NCBI RefSeq assembly: GCF_038900055.1
Contig: NZ_JBBMQM010000001.1
Location: forward strand, 3,410,001 to 3,474,000
Reading direction: 5' to 3'
Length of the DNA: 64,000 nt
Origin: Henriciella sp. AS95
GTDB lineage: Bacteria; Pseudomonadota; Alphaproteobacteria; Caulobacterales; Hyphomonadaceae
Shown: positions 1-8,096 of the stretch, piece after piece
How the letters are laid out: each line of letters starts with the position of its first letter
How positions within the stretch are numbered: position 1 is the first letter of the stretch
Program-made: the position numbers and the translations under genes
Notes under the pieces: model-generated
Database searches by the model: none
What the model was told of the DNA's origin: nothing
What the model saw: the letters and a program-made list of their open reading frames with translations, nothing else

Positions 1-1123
1 CGACCTCTGCGCCGGCATTTGCGAATGGACGGCGGCGAACGGACCGGACGCGCTAAAAACAGAAGAGCGCGATCTCCAGAATGGCAAAAAAGGCCGTGTC
101 GCCTATTCCCCGATCGGCGTGATCTACGGCATCCAGCCCTGGAACTTCCCGACCTATCAGGTGATCCGCTATGCCGTCGCCAATCTCATGGCGGGCAATG
201 GCGTCCTCCTGAAGCACGCTGAAAACGTCACCGGCTCCGGCCTTATGATCGAGAAGATCATGAAAGAGGCTGGCCTTCCGGAGAACCTCTTCACCGTGCT
301 GCGCATCAGCCACGATCAGTCCGACGATGTCATCGAACATGATCTCGTGCGCGGCGTCACCATGACAGGCAGCGCCGGTGCAGGCGCCATCATCGCCGAA
401 AAAGCCGGCAAGGCGCTCAAGAAGACCGTTCTCGAGCTTGGCTCGAACGATGCCTATATCGTGCTGGAAGACGCTGACCTTCAGAAGGCGGTCAAGCAAT
501 GTGTCATGGGCCGCGTCTACAATAATGGCGAGACCTGCGTCGCAGCCAAACGCTTCGTGGTTGTCGATGCCATTTATGACAAGTTCCGCGACGCCTTCGT
601 CGAGGCCATGAAAGGCGTCAAACATGGCGACCCGACCGGCAGTGACGCCGATATCGGCCCGATGGCCCGCGAAGACCTTCGCGATGATCTCCATGAACAG
701 GTCGAGAAGAGTGTCGCCAATGGCGCGAAGATCCTCTGCGGCGGCGAAGTGCCAGATCAGGACGGCTGGTGGTATCCGGCAACGGTTCTGGACAATGTGA
801 AGCCCGGACAGCCCGCCTATGATGACGAACTGTTCGGCCCTGTCGCCTCGCTCATCCGCGCAAAGGATACAGACGACGCCATGCGCATCGCCAATGACAG
901 CCGGTTCGGCCTCGGCGGCGGTATCTTCACCGAAGACACCGACAAGGCGATCGAGCTTGCCGAGAAGCATTTCGACACCGGCATGGTGTTCGTCAATGGC
1001 TTTGGCATGGCCCAACCCGACATGCCATTCGGCGGTGTGAAGGATTCAGGCTATGGCCGCGAACATGGCGGCTTCGGCATGAAGGAATTCGTCAACGCCA
1101 AAGCCATCAATGTGATGAGCTAG
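1..1123 (+). CDS. NAD(P)-dependent aldehyde dehydrogenase, succinate-semialdehyde type (5' truncated)
   Basis: The reading frame is open to the first base, so the N terminus lies outside the window. It encodes the C-terminal ~370 residues of an aldehyde dehydrogenase. The Rossmann-side motif QPWNFP, the catalytic-glutamate motif VLELGSNDAY, the nucleophile motif NNGETCVAAKRF and the late motif PFGGVKDSGYGRE are all visible. The internal pattern (GPMAREDLRDDLHEQVEK) is closest in my memory to E. coli Sad/YneI, which oxidises succinate semialdehyde to succinate in the cytosol. Substrate assignment is inference; membership of the ALDH superfamily is certain. The usual ELGG is ELGS here. Stop is TAG at 1121-1123. 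Confidence 0.93.
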   Translation, partial: DLCAGICEWTAANGPDALKTEERDLQNGKKGRVAYSPIGVIYGIQPWNFPTYQVIRYAVANLMAGNGVLLKHAENVTGSGLMIEKIMKEAGLPENLFTVLRISHDQSDDVIEHDLVRGVTMTGSAGAGAIIAEKAGKALKKTVLELGSNDAYIVLEDADLQKAVKQCVMGRVYNNGETCVAAKRFVVVDAIYDKFRDAFVEAMKGVKHGDPTGSDADIGPMAREDLRDDLHEQVEKSVANGAKILCGGEVPDQDGWWYPATVLDNVKPGQPAYDDELFGPVASLIRAKDTDDAMRIANDSRFGLGGGIFTEDTDKAIELAEKHFDTGMVFVNGFGMAQPDMPFGGVKDSGYGREHGGFGMKEFVNAKAINVMS

Positions 1124-1156
1124 ACAGCCACGCGCTCCAAGACCCGCAAAGAAAAA

Positions 1157-1189
1157 CCCCCATTCCGGCCATAGCTTCCGGAATGGGGG
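1157..1189 (-). terminator. Rho-independent terminator between convergent genes
   Basis: A perfect 12-bp stem (1157-1168 with 1178-1189) encloses a 9-nt loop. Five A residues at 1152-1156 become a U-run on the minus strand, so it chiefly ends the BlaI/M56 operon. It could also stop the aldehyde dehydrogenase transcript, though no T-run follows on the plus strand. Confidence 0.8.
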
Positions 1190-1215
1190 CTGGGCGGGTC
1201 GCTTGGGCGTCAGGG

Positions 1216-2661
1216 TCAGCGTGACCCGCCTGCGAACAGGACAAGACCTTCAGCCATCATGGGATCATGTGGCTGGTATTCTGTCTCGCCTGTTTCCTCG
1301 TTTATCGCTTTTTTCCAGTGTTCGAGGTGGAGGTGCGGGCCGGTTGCGCGTCCCGACATCCCGACAGCACCAATTTTCGTGCCGACAGAAATTTCCTCCC
1401 CGACTTCGACATCCCGATCAGACAGCTGCGCAAACCGCATCTTGCTGCCGTCATCGAACGCAATCTCGACGGTTTCCCCGTAATTTGGCTTGTAGCCGGA
1501 GAAGACCACCGTGCCGCAGGACGGCGTATAGACCGGCGTTCCTTCGGGTGCGCCGATGTCGGTGCCTTTATGCCAGCGCTCTTTCTTGCTGAACGGGTCC
1601 TTGCGGTTTCCGAACTTGCTCGTGATCTTTGCCTTTTCAGACTCCAGAACCGCATGCTCGAAAACGATCGACTGGCTCGCCCTGTCATCGCGCGCCGGCA
1701 TGACATCCTTGCCCGCTTCGGCCAGCGCAAAGGGCGACAGGGCGAGCGCGACGACGCTAGCACTCATCGCCATGATCGGCCGCGACCGCGTCGGACGGGT
1801 CTCCAGCAAACGCGACAGCCGCTTTGGCAGGCTGCGTTTCTTCGGCAGGATAAAGGCCGCGACAGGCAGCGTGCGGGCGGGCGCACTGATGCGGGCCGCA
1901 TAGGCCAGTGTGCGCGCATAGCCGAACCGGTCTCCGCTCACCTCTGAGGCGATCTCGTCGCACACCGCTTCTCTCCAGAAGTCGAGTTCACGGCGCATCA
2001 TCCAGGCAAAGGGCGAGAACCAGAACAGGTCTGCGACCAGCCGCTCCAGCGGCCGCGTGACAAGATCTCCGCGCTGCAGGTGGACGCACTCATGGATCAC
2101 GATCTGACGAAGGTCCGAGGGATTATTCAGCGCTTCGGGAACGTAGACCGACCGCTCCGCCAGGCCGGCGATAAACGGTGAGCCCCCGTCGATCAGACGA
2201 ATAAGAGGGGCCCGCTCGAGCCTCAGATTGCTCAGGGGAAGGGCAATCGATTGCTCACGATGAGGCATCGAGCGGGATTTCAGCTGTTGGAGCCGGACCT
2301 GGCCCAGCGCGGACGCGCCAAGACGGAAGGCCCAGCCAACAATGAGAACACCCAGAAGAGCCGGCGCCGTCCACGCCCAGTCCGGGGCGGACACGGCACT
2401 CTGCAGATTGACCGACGCCGAAGCGACAGCCCCTGCGGCGGGCTCAACATAGGGAAGATCAGGGATTGCCGATGGCAAATCCTTCGGCAGCAGCTTCAGC
2501 AGTGGAATGATGGCAAGTGGCAGCACGGACAGCACTGCCGCGCCCCGCCAGACCGTCTGCGCGAAACGCGCACTCACCCGGCCATTGGTGATCAGGCTCG
2601 CAAAGCCAGCCAGGAAACCGGTCCAGAGCAGGACGAAAACAACAAACCATGCAACGCTCAT
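1216..2661 (-). CDS. BlaR1-like M56 membrane metalloprotease fused to an M23 (LytM-like) domain
   Basis: 481-residue polytopic protein. Hydrophobic segments lie near residues 3-22, 40-57, 98-115 and 297-315. The M56 zinc-protease motif HECVH (H190, E191, H194) sits on the cytoplasmic side. Where BlaR1 carries a penicillin-binding sensor, this protein has a periplasmic M23 domain at about 345-450 with zinc ligands in HKGTD (H364, D368) and GPHLHLEHW (H443, H445). The catalytic histidine usually found in the HLS motif is replaced: the sequence reads FAQLS (Q412), so the domain may bind peptidoglycan or another ligand without cutting it. It starts 2 bp after the blaI-like stop, so the two are one operon. 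By analogy with BlaR1 it would sense an envelope signal and cleave the repressor; that is inference. Confidence 0.88.
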   Translation of the reverse strand: MSVAWFVVFVLLWTGFLAGFASLITNGRVSARFAQTVWRGAAVLSVLPLAIIPLLKLLPKDLPSAIPDLPYVEPAAGAVASASVNLQSAVSAPDWAWTAPALLGVLIVGWAFRLGASALGQVRLQQLKSRSMPHREQSIALPLSNLRLERAPLIRLIDGGSPFIAGLAERSVYVPEALNNPSDLRQIVIHECVHLQRGDLVTRPLERLVADLFWFSPFAWMMRRELDFWREAVCDEIASEVSGDRFGYARTLAYAARISAPARTLPVAAFILPKKRSLPKRLSRLLETRPTRSRPIMAMSASVVALALSPFALAEAGKDVMPARDDRASQSIVFEHAVLESEKAKITSKFGNRKDPFSKKERWHKGTDIGAPEGTPVYTPSCGTVVFSGYKPNYGETVEIAFDDGSKMRFAQLSDRDVEVGEEISVGTKIGAVGMSGRATGPHLHLEHWKKAINEETGETEYQPHDPMMAEGLVLFAGGSR

Positions 2662-2663
2662 GA

Positions 2664-3059
2664 CTATTTCCCCTTCTTCGCGCGTTCGGCATCCTCAGCA
2701 GCATTGATGATGGCATCGAGCTCATCGAGCTCGGCCTCCGACAGGTGTGGACTGTCTGCAAAAAGCGCCGCTGGCAGCGGGCCTTTCAGATCAAGCACCT
2801 GACGGGTGAGCTGCCTGACAAGGCCGCCCAGCGTTTCCACCCGGTCGAGCACGGCGACATAGAACGCCGCGGACTCCGAGGACTCCCCGTCCCGCTTGAC
2901 CCAGCCCTTATTCTCCATGCGGTTGATCACCGTCCGCGTAGTCGACAGTTGCCAGTTCTGCTCCGGCCCGATGGCCTCATGAATTTCGCGTGCGGTCCGC
3001 CGTCCGGCCGACCAGAGATATTTGAGAATGACGAGTTCTGACCCGTTTGGTTTAGACAT
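2664..3059 (-). CDS. BlaI/MecI/CopY-family transcriptional repressor
   Basis: 131-residue winged-helix repressor of the BlaI/MecI family. The DNA-binding part spans about 8-75 (ILKYLWSAGRRTAREI, then LSTTRTVINRMENKGWV) and the C-terminal helices would dimerise. In the known systems the partner membrane protease (BlaR1) inactivates the repressor by cleavage; here the partner is the downstream M56-M23 protein. Two TACA-N2-TGTA type boxes lie just upstream of the start, which points to autoregulation. No beta-lactamase gene is in the window, so the regulon beyond this operon is unknown. Confidence 0.9.
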   Translation of the reverse strand: MSKPNGSELVILKYLWSAGRRTAREIHEAIGPEQNWQLSTTRTVINRMENKGWVKRDGESSESAAFYVAVLDRVETLGGLVRQLTRQVLDLKGPLPAALFADSPHLSEAELDELDAIINAAEDAERAKKGK

Positions 3060-3083
3060 GCTTTCTTCCTGACCCTTAAAAGC

Positions 3084-3113
3084 GTTACATGTGTAGTGTG
3101 TGACAGATGTAAC
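3084..3113 (-). promoter_or_regulatory. Probable BlaI-type operator, two boxes
   Basis: A 7-bp inverted repeat (gttacat/atgtaac) frames two boxes of the BlaI type, TACATGTGTA at 3086-3095 and GACAGATGTA at 3102-3111, whose starts are 16 bp apart. The site lies 25-54 bp upstream of the repressor start codon, where a promoter would be. The box form TACAnnTGTA is the established half of BlaI/MecI operators. Confidence 0.7.
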
Positions 3114-3345
3114 GGGATTCTGTCAATATAAATTAGAGTTAATTTTGGCGGGTCGGCCTTGCGATGCGCCGCGCCGTGGATAGGCCTTGTCCGACGGGGC
3201 GACACTCGCTGAACCTGCACGGTTGCGCGCTGCCTGTGTTTCCTGTATTGCCCACCGCTTCGAAAGGACGGCGCAAGGCCGCTCCTGTCAGGCTGTCACC
3301 GGCGAGATCGCTCGCAGGCGGACTTCAGGGCGAAAGGAAAAGACA

Positions 3346-4038
3346 ATGTCTCAACAAATCAGTTTCAATGTGGAAATGCGTGAGCGCACCGGCAAAGGCG
3401 GCGCACGTGAAGCTCGCCGCAACGGCATGGTGCCAGGCGTCCTTTATGGCGGCGGCCAGGATCCGGTTGCGATCAGCCTCAAGCTCAACGAAGTGATCAA
3501 GGCCATCAACACCGGCCAGTTCCTCACCTCCACGGCAAACCTCGTGCATAGCGGCAAGAAGCAGCTCGTGATCCCGCAAGCGATCCAGATGCACCCGGTG
3601 ACCGACATCCCGATGCATGTTGACCTCTACCGCGTCAACGAAAGCCAGATCATCTCTGTTGAAGTGGCCGTTCACTTCCACAATGAAGAGAAGGCGCCTG
3701 GCCTCAAGCGCGGCGGTGCGCTCAACGTTGTGCGTCACGCCGTCGAACTCAACGTTCGCGCTGACTCCATTCCGGACTCTCTGGAAGCTGACCTCACCGG
3801 CCTCGACATCGGTGACAACGTCAAGATTTCCGACATCAAGCTGCCGGAAGGCGCCGAGCCGACCATCACTGACCGCGACTTCACCATCGCGACGATTACC
3901 GGCCGTATGGCTGAAGTTGTCGAAGAAGGTGATGAGGAAGCACCAGAGGCCGGCGAAGTCGAAGCCATCAACCAGTCTGATGAAGAGGGTGAAGGCGACG
4001 ACGGCGAAGGCGAAGGTGAAGGCGAATCCAAGGAATAG
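3346..4038 (+). CDS. rplY: 50S ribosomal protein L25/general stress protein Ctc
   Basis: 230-residue CTC-type L25 that binds 5S rRNA in the large ribosomal subunit. The N-terminal L25 fold (about 4-95, with GKGGAREARRNGMVPGVLYGG) is followed by the C-terminal TL5/Ctc domain (about 96-190) and an acidic low-complexity tail rich in E, G and D. The frame is open upstream to 3187, but ATG 3346 is chosen because a purine-rich site (AAAGGAAAAG) precedes it and the protein then starts like its family (MSQQISFNVEMRERTGKG). It opens the conserved rplY-pth-ychF gene order. Confidence 0.95.
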   Translation: MSQQISFNVEMRERTGKGGAREARRNGMVPGVLYGGGQDPVAISLKLNEVIKAINTGQFLTSTANLVHSGKKQLVIPQAIQMHPVTDIPMHVDLYRVNESQIISVEVAVHFHNEEKAPGLKRGGALNVVRHAVELNVRADSIPDSLEADLTGLDIGDNVKISDIKLPEGAEPTITDRDFTIATITGRMAEVVEEGDEEAPEAGEVEAINQSDEEGEGDDGEGEGEGESKE

Positions 4039-4051
4039 TTTCCTGGCTAAA

Positions 4052-4073
4052 GGGCTGGCTCTCGGGCCAGCCC
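4052..4073 (+). terminator. Hairpin in the rplY-pth gap
   Basis: An 8-bp perfect stem (gggctggc/gccagccc) with a 6-nt loop lies 14 bp after the rplY stop. No T-run follows, so it is more likely an attenuator or RNA-stabilising hairpin than a full terminator. Confidence 0.35.
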
Positions 4074-4118
4074 CAATCGCCGCCGGAACCTGATCGGCTG
4101 CGAGACACGGAGCCTGTC

Positions 4119-4733
4119 ATGCACATACTTGCAGGCCAGGGAAATCCCGGTCCCAAATATGCCGGCAACCGGCACAATCTCGGTTTCATGGTTATCGACC
4201 GCATTGCGGCCGACTACAGTTTCGGTCCGTGGAAAAAACGCTTCCAGGGCGAAGCGGCCGAAGGCACCGTGAACACCAGCAGCGGCCTGCAAAAAGTCCT
4301 GCTTCTGAAACCCCAGACATTCTACAATGAGAGCGGCCGCTCAGCCGGTGAAGCGTCCCGCTTCTACAAGCTCGCGCCGACCGATGTGACAGTCTTCCAC
4401 GACGAGATCGATCTCGCGCCCGGACGCATGCGGGTGAAACGCGGTGGCGGTCATTCCGGCAATAATGGCATCCGCTCCATGATCGCGCATCTCGGGCCAG
4501 ACGTGCGCCGCATCCGCCTCGGCGTCGGCCACCCCGGCGACAAGTCACTGGTCATGCCTTATGTGCTGGCAGACTTCGCGAAAGCTGAAAAAGACTGGGT
4601 CGAAGCCCTGCTCGACGCAGCCTCGCGGGCCTTGCCGCTTCTGCTGGAAGAAGGCGATGAGCGCTACCAGACCGAAGTCCTGCGCCTCGCCCCTGCCCCG
4701 AAATCAGACCCGAAACAGGCCGGCAAAGACTAG
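4119..4733 (+). CDS. pth: Peptidyl-tRNA hydrolase
   Basis: 204-residue Pth that releases peptides from peptidyl-tRNA dropped by ribosomes. The family motifs are in place: GQGNPGPKYAGNRHNLGF near the start with N9 and catalytic H19, PQTFYNESG with the substrate-binding Asn, HDEIDL with the catalytic Asp, and GGGHSGNNG with the second Asn. GQGNPG replaces the more usual GLGNPG. The gene follows rplY by 80 bp on the same strand, the standard bacterial arrangement. Confidence 0.96.
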   Translation: MHILAGQGNPGPKYAGNRHNLGFMVIDRIAADYSFGPWKKRFQGEAAEGTVNTSSGLQKVLLLKPQTFYNESGRSAGEASRFYKLAPTDVTVFHDEIDLAPGRMRVKRGGGHSGNNGIRSMIAHLGPDVRRIRLGVGHPGDKSLVMPYVLADFAKAEKDWVEALLDAASRALPLLLEEGDERYQTEVLRLAPAPKSDPKQAGKD

Positions 4734-4771
4734 CGCTGCCGACGAGGACATCGCGACATTGATATTTGGCA

Positions 4772-4825
4772 CTTTCTTCCCCCGCCAGCGGGAGAAGTGG
4801 CCGCGCATGCAGGTCGAAGGGGGCC
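4772..4825. repeat. Interspersed palindromic repeat, family B, copy 1
   Basis: A 54-bp element (starts ctttcttcccccgcc, ends gtcgaagggggcc) that recurs with few changes at 10993-11044. It is built of short complementary blocks (cttcccc/gggaag types). It sits in the gap after pth. Small palindromic elements of this sort are common between genes in alphaproteobacteria. Confidence 0.75.
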
Positions 4826-4843
4826 GATCAAAAAGCGCCCCGC

Positions 4844-5800
4844 CTATTCTTCTTCTTCCGTATCGTCCACGACCGGGCCGGTCCGCAGCGTCCGCGTATT
4901 CAGCAGAGAGCGCGGAATCTGTCCCGGCGGGCACGTCTCGGCATAAACCGGCGAGAGCTGCGCATTCCCGATGGCGGGCATACCCGGCGTTGACGCCTGC
5001 TCAGACCGGAACACCCAGGCCAGCAGGATCATCAGGGCGATACCGGCGAGAATGGGTCCCAGAATGTGCCAGCCAATCTCCTGACCGTCCTCGGCACGGG
5101 CCGCCATATTGGGCGCGCGATACGGGATCGATGGCGGATTCAGCTCTGGACGTGCTTTCGTCGCAGAGGCGGTTTCGCTTGCGGCCGGCGCTGCCGTTTC
5201 CACCGGAGCCACCGGGGCCTCAGGCGCTGCAGCCACAGGCGGCGCCGCTGTTTTCTTCGCTGCCGGCTTGGCTTTCGCCTTGGTTTTTGGCTTGCCAGCC
5301 AGCGAAATCGGATCTTTCGGGTGCGCTTTCTTCCAGGCGTCCTTGCCGGCTTTGTCACGCGGCTCGAGAAGCAGGAAATCCTTCAGGTCCTTGCGCTTGT
5401 GCGCCTTTTCCAGTTCGCCGAGCAGCGCGTAGAAGCCGTTCGGCGTGCGCTTGGGGCCAATGCCAGTCAGGCTGGCGCGCTCATCCTTGTCGAACGGATC
5501 GTCCGGCACGGTCGCATCGAGGCCGGCCTGCATCAGCGCCTTCGGGCGTGAGCGGGCCAGGTGCGCCATGGCGTGTACCCAGTCACTGTCCGGCTTGCTC
5601 GTGTCGCAGGAGGATTTCGACCACAGGACCAGCACCTTGCCGGCCTTGTTGGCGTCATTCAGGTCACGGGCTGTCGGCGTCGTGTGCTCGCGCGCCTTGT
5701 CGAGGCGCACCTTGAATTTCAGCGAGCGCAGCCGCTTGGCCACGTGCTCTGCCTTGGTCATGTCCGGCTGTGCCGCAACAATCATGATGTCGTAGGCCAT
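4844..5800 (-). CDS. TIR-like domain protein with a C-terminal membrane anchor
   Basis: 318 residues. The N-terminal ~135 residues look like a TIR domain: YDIMIVAAQ as the first strand, VLVLWSKSS as the central strand, then SDWVHAMAHLARSR at the position of the usual WVxxEA motif. There the glutamate that TIR NAD+-cleaving enzymes need is M78, so enzymatic activity is doubtful. A Lys/Ala/Pro-rich linker (about 165-230) leads to one membrane span (about 245-265) and an acidic C terminus. The start is ATG 5800 because GGAGG lies 6 bp upstream; an in-frame GTG at 5812 overlaps that site. It lies opposite to and between pth and ychF, breaking an otherwise conserved gene run. The TIR assignment is by pattern recognition. 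Confidence 0.65.
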   Translation of the reverse strand: MAYDIMIVAAQPDMTKAEHVAKRLRSLKFKVRLDKAREHTTPTARDLNDANKAGKVLVLWSKSSCDTSKPDSDWVHAMAHLARSRPKALMQAGLDATVPDDPFDKDERASLTGIGPKRTPNGFYALLGELEKAHKRKDLKDFLLLEPRDKAGKDAWKKAHPKDPISLAGKPKTKAKAKPAAKKTAAPPVAAAPEAPVAPVETAAPAASETASATKARPELNPPSIPYRAPNMAARAEDGQEIGWHILGPILAGIALMILLAWVFRSEQASTPGMPAIGNAQLSPVYAETCPPGQIPRSLLNTRTLRTGPVVDDTEEEE

Positions 5801-5949
5801 GTGAACCTCCACACTTCAATTTGGCGGTTTCATGCAAGCTCTGCGCCGCAAATGTCCATTAAATACCAGTTGAGGCGGACAAAACACCCTGTCTTCCAGC
5901 GCGAAATGCGCTATGCCGCGCGCCAGTAAGCGCGAAGAAGGAGCGATCC

Positions 5950-7047
5950 ATGGGGTTCAAGTGCGGTATTGTCGGTCTGCCAAATGTTGGCAAGTCCACC
6001 CTGTTCAACGCTCTCACCCAGACCGCAGCTGCGCAGGCCGCGAACTATCCGTTCTGCACGATCGAGCCGAATGTCGGCGAGGTTGCCGTACCGGAGCCGC
6101 GTCTTGAGAAGCTCGCCAAGGTCGCTGGATCGAAAGAGATTATCCCGGCCCGCATGAACTTCGTCGACATTGCCGGCCTCGTCGAAGGCGCCTCCAAGGG
6201 CGAAGGCCTCGGCAACCAGTTCCTCGCCAATATCCGCGAGACCGACGCGATCATCTATGTCCTGCGCTGCTTTGAGGATGATGACATCACCCACGTCGCC
6301 GGCCGCGTCGACCCGATTGCCGACCTCGATATCGTCGAAACCGAGCTGATGATCGCCGACATGGAAAGCCTCGAAAAGCGCCGCGCTGGCGTCGAGAAGA
6401 AAGCCAAATCCGGCGAGAAGGAAGCCAAGGAAACCCTCGCCCTGCTCGATCTCGCCCTCGCCGAACTGAATGAAGGCCGCCCCGCCCGCAATGCCGATGT
6501 GCCGAAGGAAGACATGAAGGCCTGGCGCATGCTGCAGCTGCTGACCGCCAAGCCGGTCCTCCTGGTGGCCAATGTCGATGAAGACAGCGCCGCCACCGGC
6601 AACAAATATTCCGAAATGGTGATGGAGCGCGCCGAGAAGGAAGGCGCTGAAGCCGTCGTCATCTCCGCCCAGATCGAAGCTGAAATGGCCGTTCTCGCGC
6701 CCGAAGAGCGCGCTGAATTCCTCGAAATGCAGGGACTCGAAGAGCCGGGCCTCAACCGCCTGATCCATTCCGGCTACAAGCTGCTCGGCCTGCAGACCTA
6801 TTTCACCGTCGGCCCCAAAGAGGCGCGCGCCTGGACGATCCGTCATGGCTGGACCGCCCCGCAGGCGGCCGGCGTCATCCATGGCGACTTTGAAAAAGGC
6901 TTCATCCGCGCTGAAACCATCGCCTTTGACGACTTCATCGCCAATGGCGGCGAATCCGGCGCCAAGGAAGCCGGCAAGATGCGCCAGGAAGGCAAGGAAT
7001 ACATCGTCAAGGAAGGCGACGTCCTGCACTTCCGCTTCAACGTCTGA
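5950..7047 (+). CDS. ychF: Redox-regulated ATPase YchF (Obg-like, OLA1 family)
   Basis: 365-residue P-loop NTPase that binds the ribosome and prefers ATP to GTP. Visible are the P-loop GLPNVGKST (9-17), the switch II motif [18 protein letters not shown] in place of the guanine-specifying NKxD (the reason the family accepts ATP), a central coiled coil, and the C-terminal TGS domain (from about [13 protein letters not shown] to the FRFNV end). The preceding gap carries an SD-like AAGGAG. Family assignment is secure; it completes the rplY-pth-ychF order. Confidence 0.97.
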   Translation: MGFKCGIVGLPNVGKSTLFNALTQTAAAQAANYPFCTIEPNVGEVAVPEPRLEKLAKVAGSKEIIPARMNFVDIAGLVEGASKGEGLGNQFLANIRETDAIIYVLRCFEDDDITHVAGRVDPIADLDIVETELMIADMESLEKRRAGVEKKAKSGEKEAKETLALLDLALAELNEGRPARNADVPKEDMKAWRMLQLLTAKPVLLVANVDEDSAATGNKYSEMVMERAEKEGAEAVVISAQIEAEMAVLAPEERAEFLEMQGLEEPGLNRLIHSGYKLLGLQTYFTVGPKEARAWTIRHGWTAPQAAGVIHGDFEKGFIRAETIAFDDFIANGGESGAKEAGKMRQEGKEYIVKEGDVLHFRFNV

Positions 7048-7065
7048 CCTTCCTTCAACGCGCTT

Positions 7066-7148
7066 TGCCACGGCTTGACCGTGGCACCCATCTCCCAAAG
7101 CTCTCCAACCGCGTGAGGGAGATGGTCCCCATGGACAAGCCATGGGGA
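7066..7148. repeat. Three-stem palindromic intergenic element, family A, copy 1
   Basis: Two perfect hairpins, 7066-7073/7079-7086 with loop CTTGA and 7126-7134/7140-7148 with loop ACAAG, are enclosed or joined by a third 9-bp pairing (7088-7096 with 7117-7125). The same architecture is found at 10188-10272 with different stem bases that still pair. Confidence 0.75.
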
Positions 7149-7197
7149 GACGCAGAACAGGGTTGGCACGCCTGTTTCTTCGCCTACCATCCCTCCC

Positions 7198-7689
7198 ATG
7201 CCCAAACTTCTCATCGTCTATTTTTCCCGCACAGGCGGCGCCGAGCAGATGGCGAAAGCCGCCCATGAGGCCGCAGAGGGTGAAGACGGATGCGAGACCA
7301 CCCTCAAATTCGCGACTGAAGCAGGCCCCGAGGACCTCCTCGCCGCCGACGGCTACATCTTTTGCGCGCCTGAAAACCTCGCCGCCATTGCTGGCGGCAT
7401 GAAAGAGTTCTTCGACCGCGCCTATTATGAGGTCCTCGGAAAGATCGAGGGCCGCCCCTACGCCCAGATGATCTGCGCAGGCTCAGACGGCGAAAACGCG
7501 ATGAAGCAGACCGCCCGCATCGCAAAAGGCTGGCGGCTGAAAATCGCGCAGGAGCCCTTCATCATCTGCACGCATGCCCAGACCAAGGAAGACATCCTCG
7601 CCGACAAGACAATCAGCGAGGATGAGCTTCAAAAATGCCGGGACCTCGGCGCGGCCATGGCCGCCGGGCTGGCAATGGGCGTGTTCTGA
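7198..7689 (+). CDS. Flavodoxin-like/NAD(P)H-dependent FMN reductase family protein
   Basis: 163 residues with a flavodoxin fold. The first strand and FMN-phosphate loop are LLIVYFSRTGGAEQMAKAA, like flavodoxin SxTGxT. Further marks are the mid-domain YIFCAPENLAAIAGGMKEFFDRAYY and ICAGSDGENAMKQ. Proteins of this type carry FMN and act as small cytosolic electron carriers or quinone/flavin reductases. The partner and substrate are unknown. It follows ychF after a family A repeat and is probably transcribed separately. Confidence 0.75.
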   Translation: MPKLLIVYFSRTGGAEQMAKAAHEAAEGEDGCETTLKFATEAGPEDLLAADGYIFCAPENLAAIAGGMKEFFDRAYYEVLGKIEGRPYAQMICAGSDGENAMKQTARIAKGWRLKIAQEPFIICTHAQTKEDILADKTISEDELQKCRDLGAAMAAGLAMGVF

Positions 7690-7703
7690 GGCCTTAGATC
7701 GCC

Positions 7704-8096
7704 CTAGCGCGGCTTGTCAGCCTCCTGATACAGGGACAGCATGTGCCCATCCAGGTCCTTGAAGTCAGCCGTCAGCCCGCCATCCGGCGCATGCGAGACG
7801 GGCGTGACGATGGTTACCCCCTTTGAGGCGAGGCCCTCCACCACGCCTTCGATTCCGCCTTCGGCCAGCTCAAACACCGGGATCGGACTGTCGCCCCGCG
7901 TGCCTGGCGCCTGGAAGAAGATGAGGCTGACCCCGCCGGCATCCTGTCCCATCAGCCAGTCCGCCCCGCCGCTTTCGCCCGGCTCACCCGGCATACGATT
8001 GAGGTCGAGACCGAGCGTCTCCTTGTAGAAAGCTTCTGTGCGATCAATGTCCGTCACGTTGAAAACAATCGCCCCAATTCTCATGGATCCGAGCAT
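7704..8096 (-). CDS. VOC superfamily (glyoxalase/bleomycin-resistance-like) protein
   Basis: About 130 residues. The pattern of two beta-alpha-beta-beta-beta units is clear: IGAIVFNVTDIDRTEAFYKETLGL at the start and DFKDLDGHMLSLYQ at the end. The start is ATG 8096, which overlaps the stop of the upstream sigma gene by one base (TGATG), with AAGGAG upstream; a TTG at 8099 is possible. The substrate is unknown. The tight overlap means it is translated together with the sigma-factor gene. Confidence 0.8.
   Translation of the reverse strand: MLGSMRIGAIVFNVTDIDRTEAFYKETLGLDLNRMPGEPGESGGADWLMGQDAGGVSLIFFQAPGTRGDSPIPVFELAEGGIEGVVEGLASKGVTIVTPVSHAPDGGLTADFKDLDGHMLSLYQEADKPR

Noticed and set aside
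53-1015. 320-codon minus-strand frame opposite the aldehyde dehydrogenase
   Set aside because: Antisense shadow of a well-recognised enzyme; composition typical of GC-rich antisense frames and no family likeness.
4561-5715. 384-codon plus-strand frame across pth and the TIR-like gene
   Set aside because: Low-complexity Pro/Ser/Arg translation, overlapping two recognised genes.
5911-7266. 451-codon minus-strand frame opposite ychF
   Set aside because: Antisense of a conserved ATPase; no motif.
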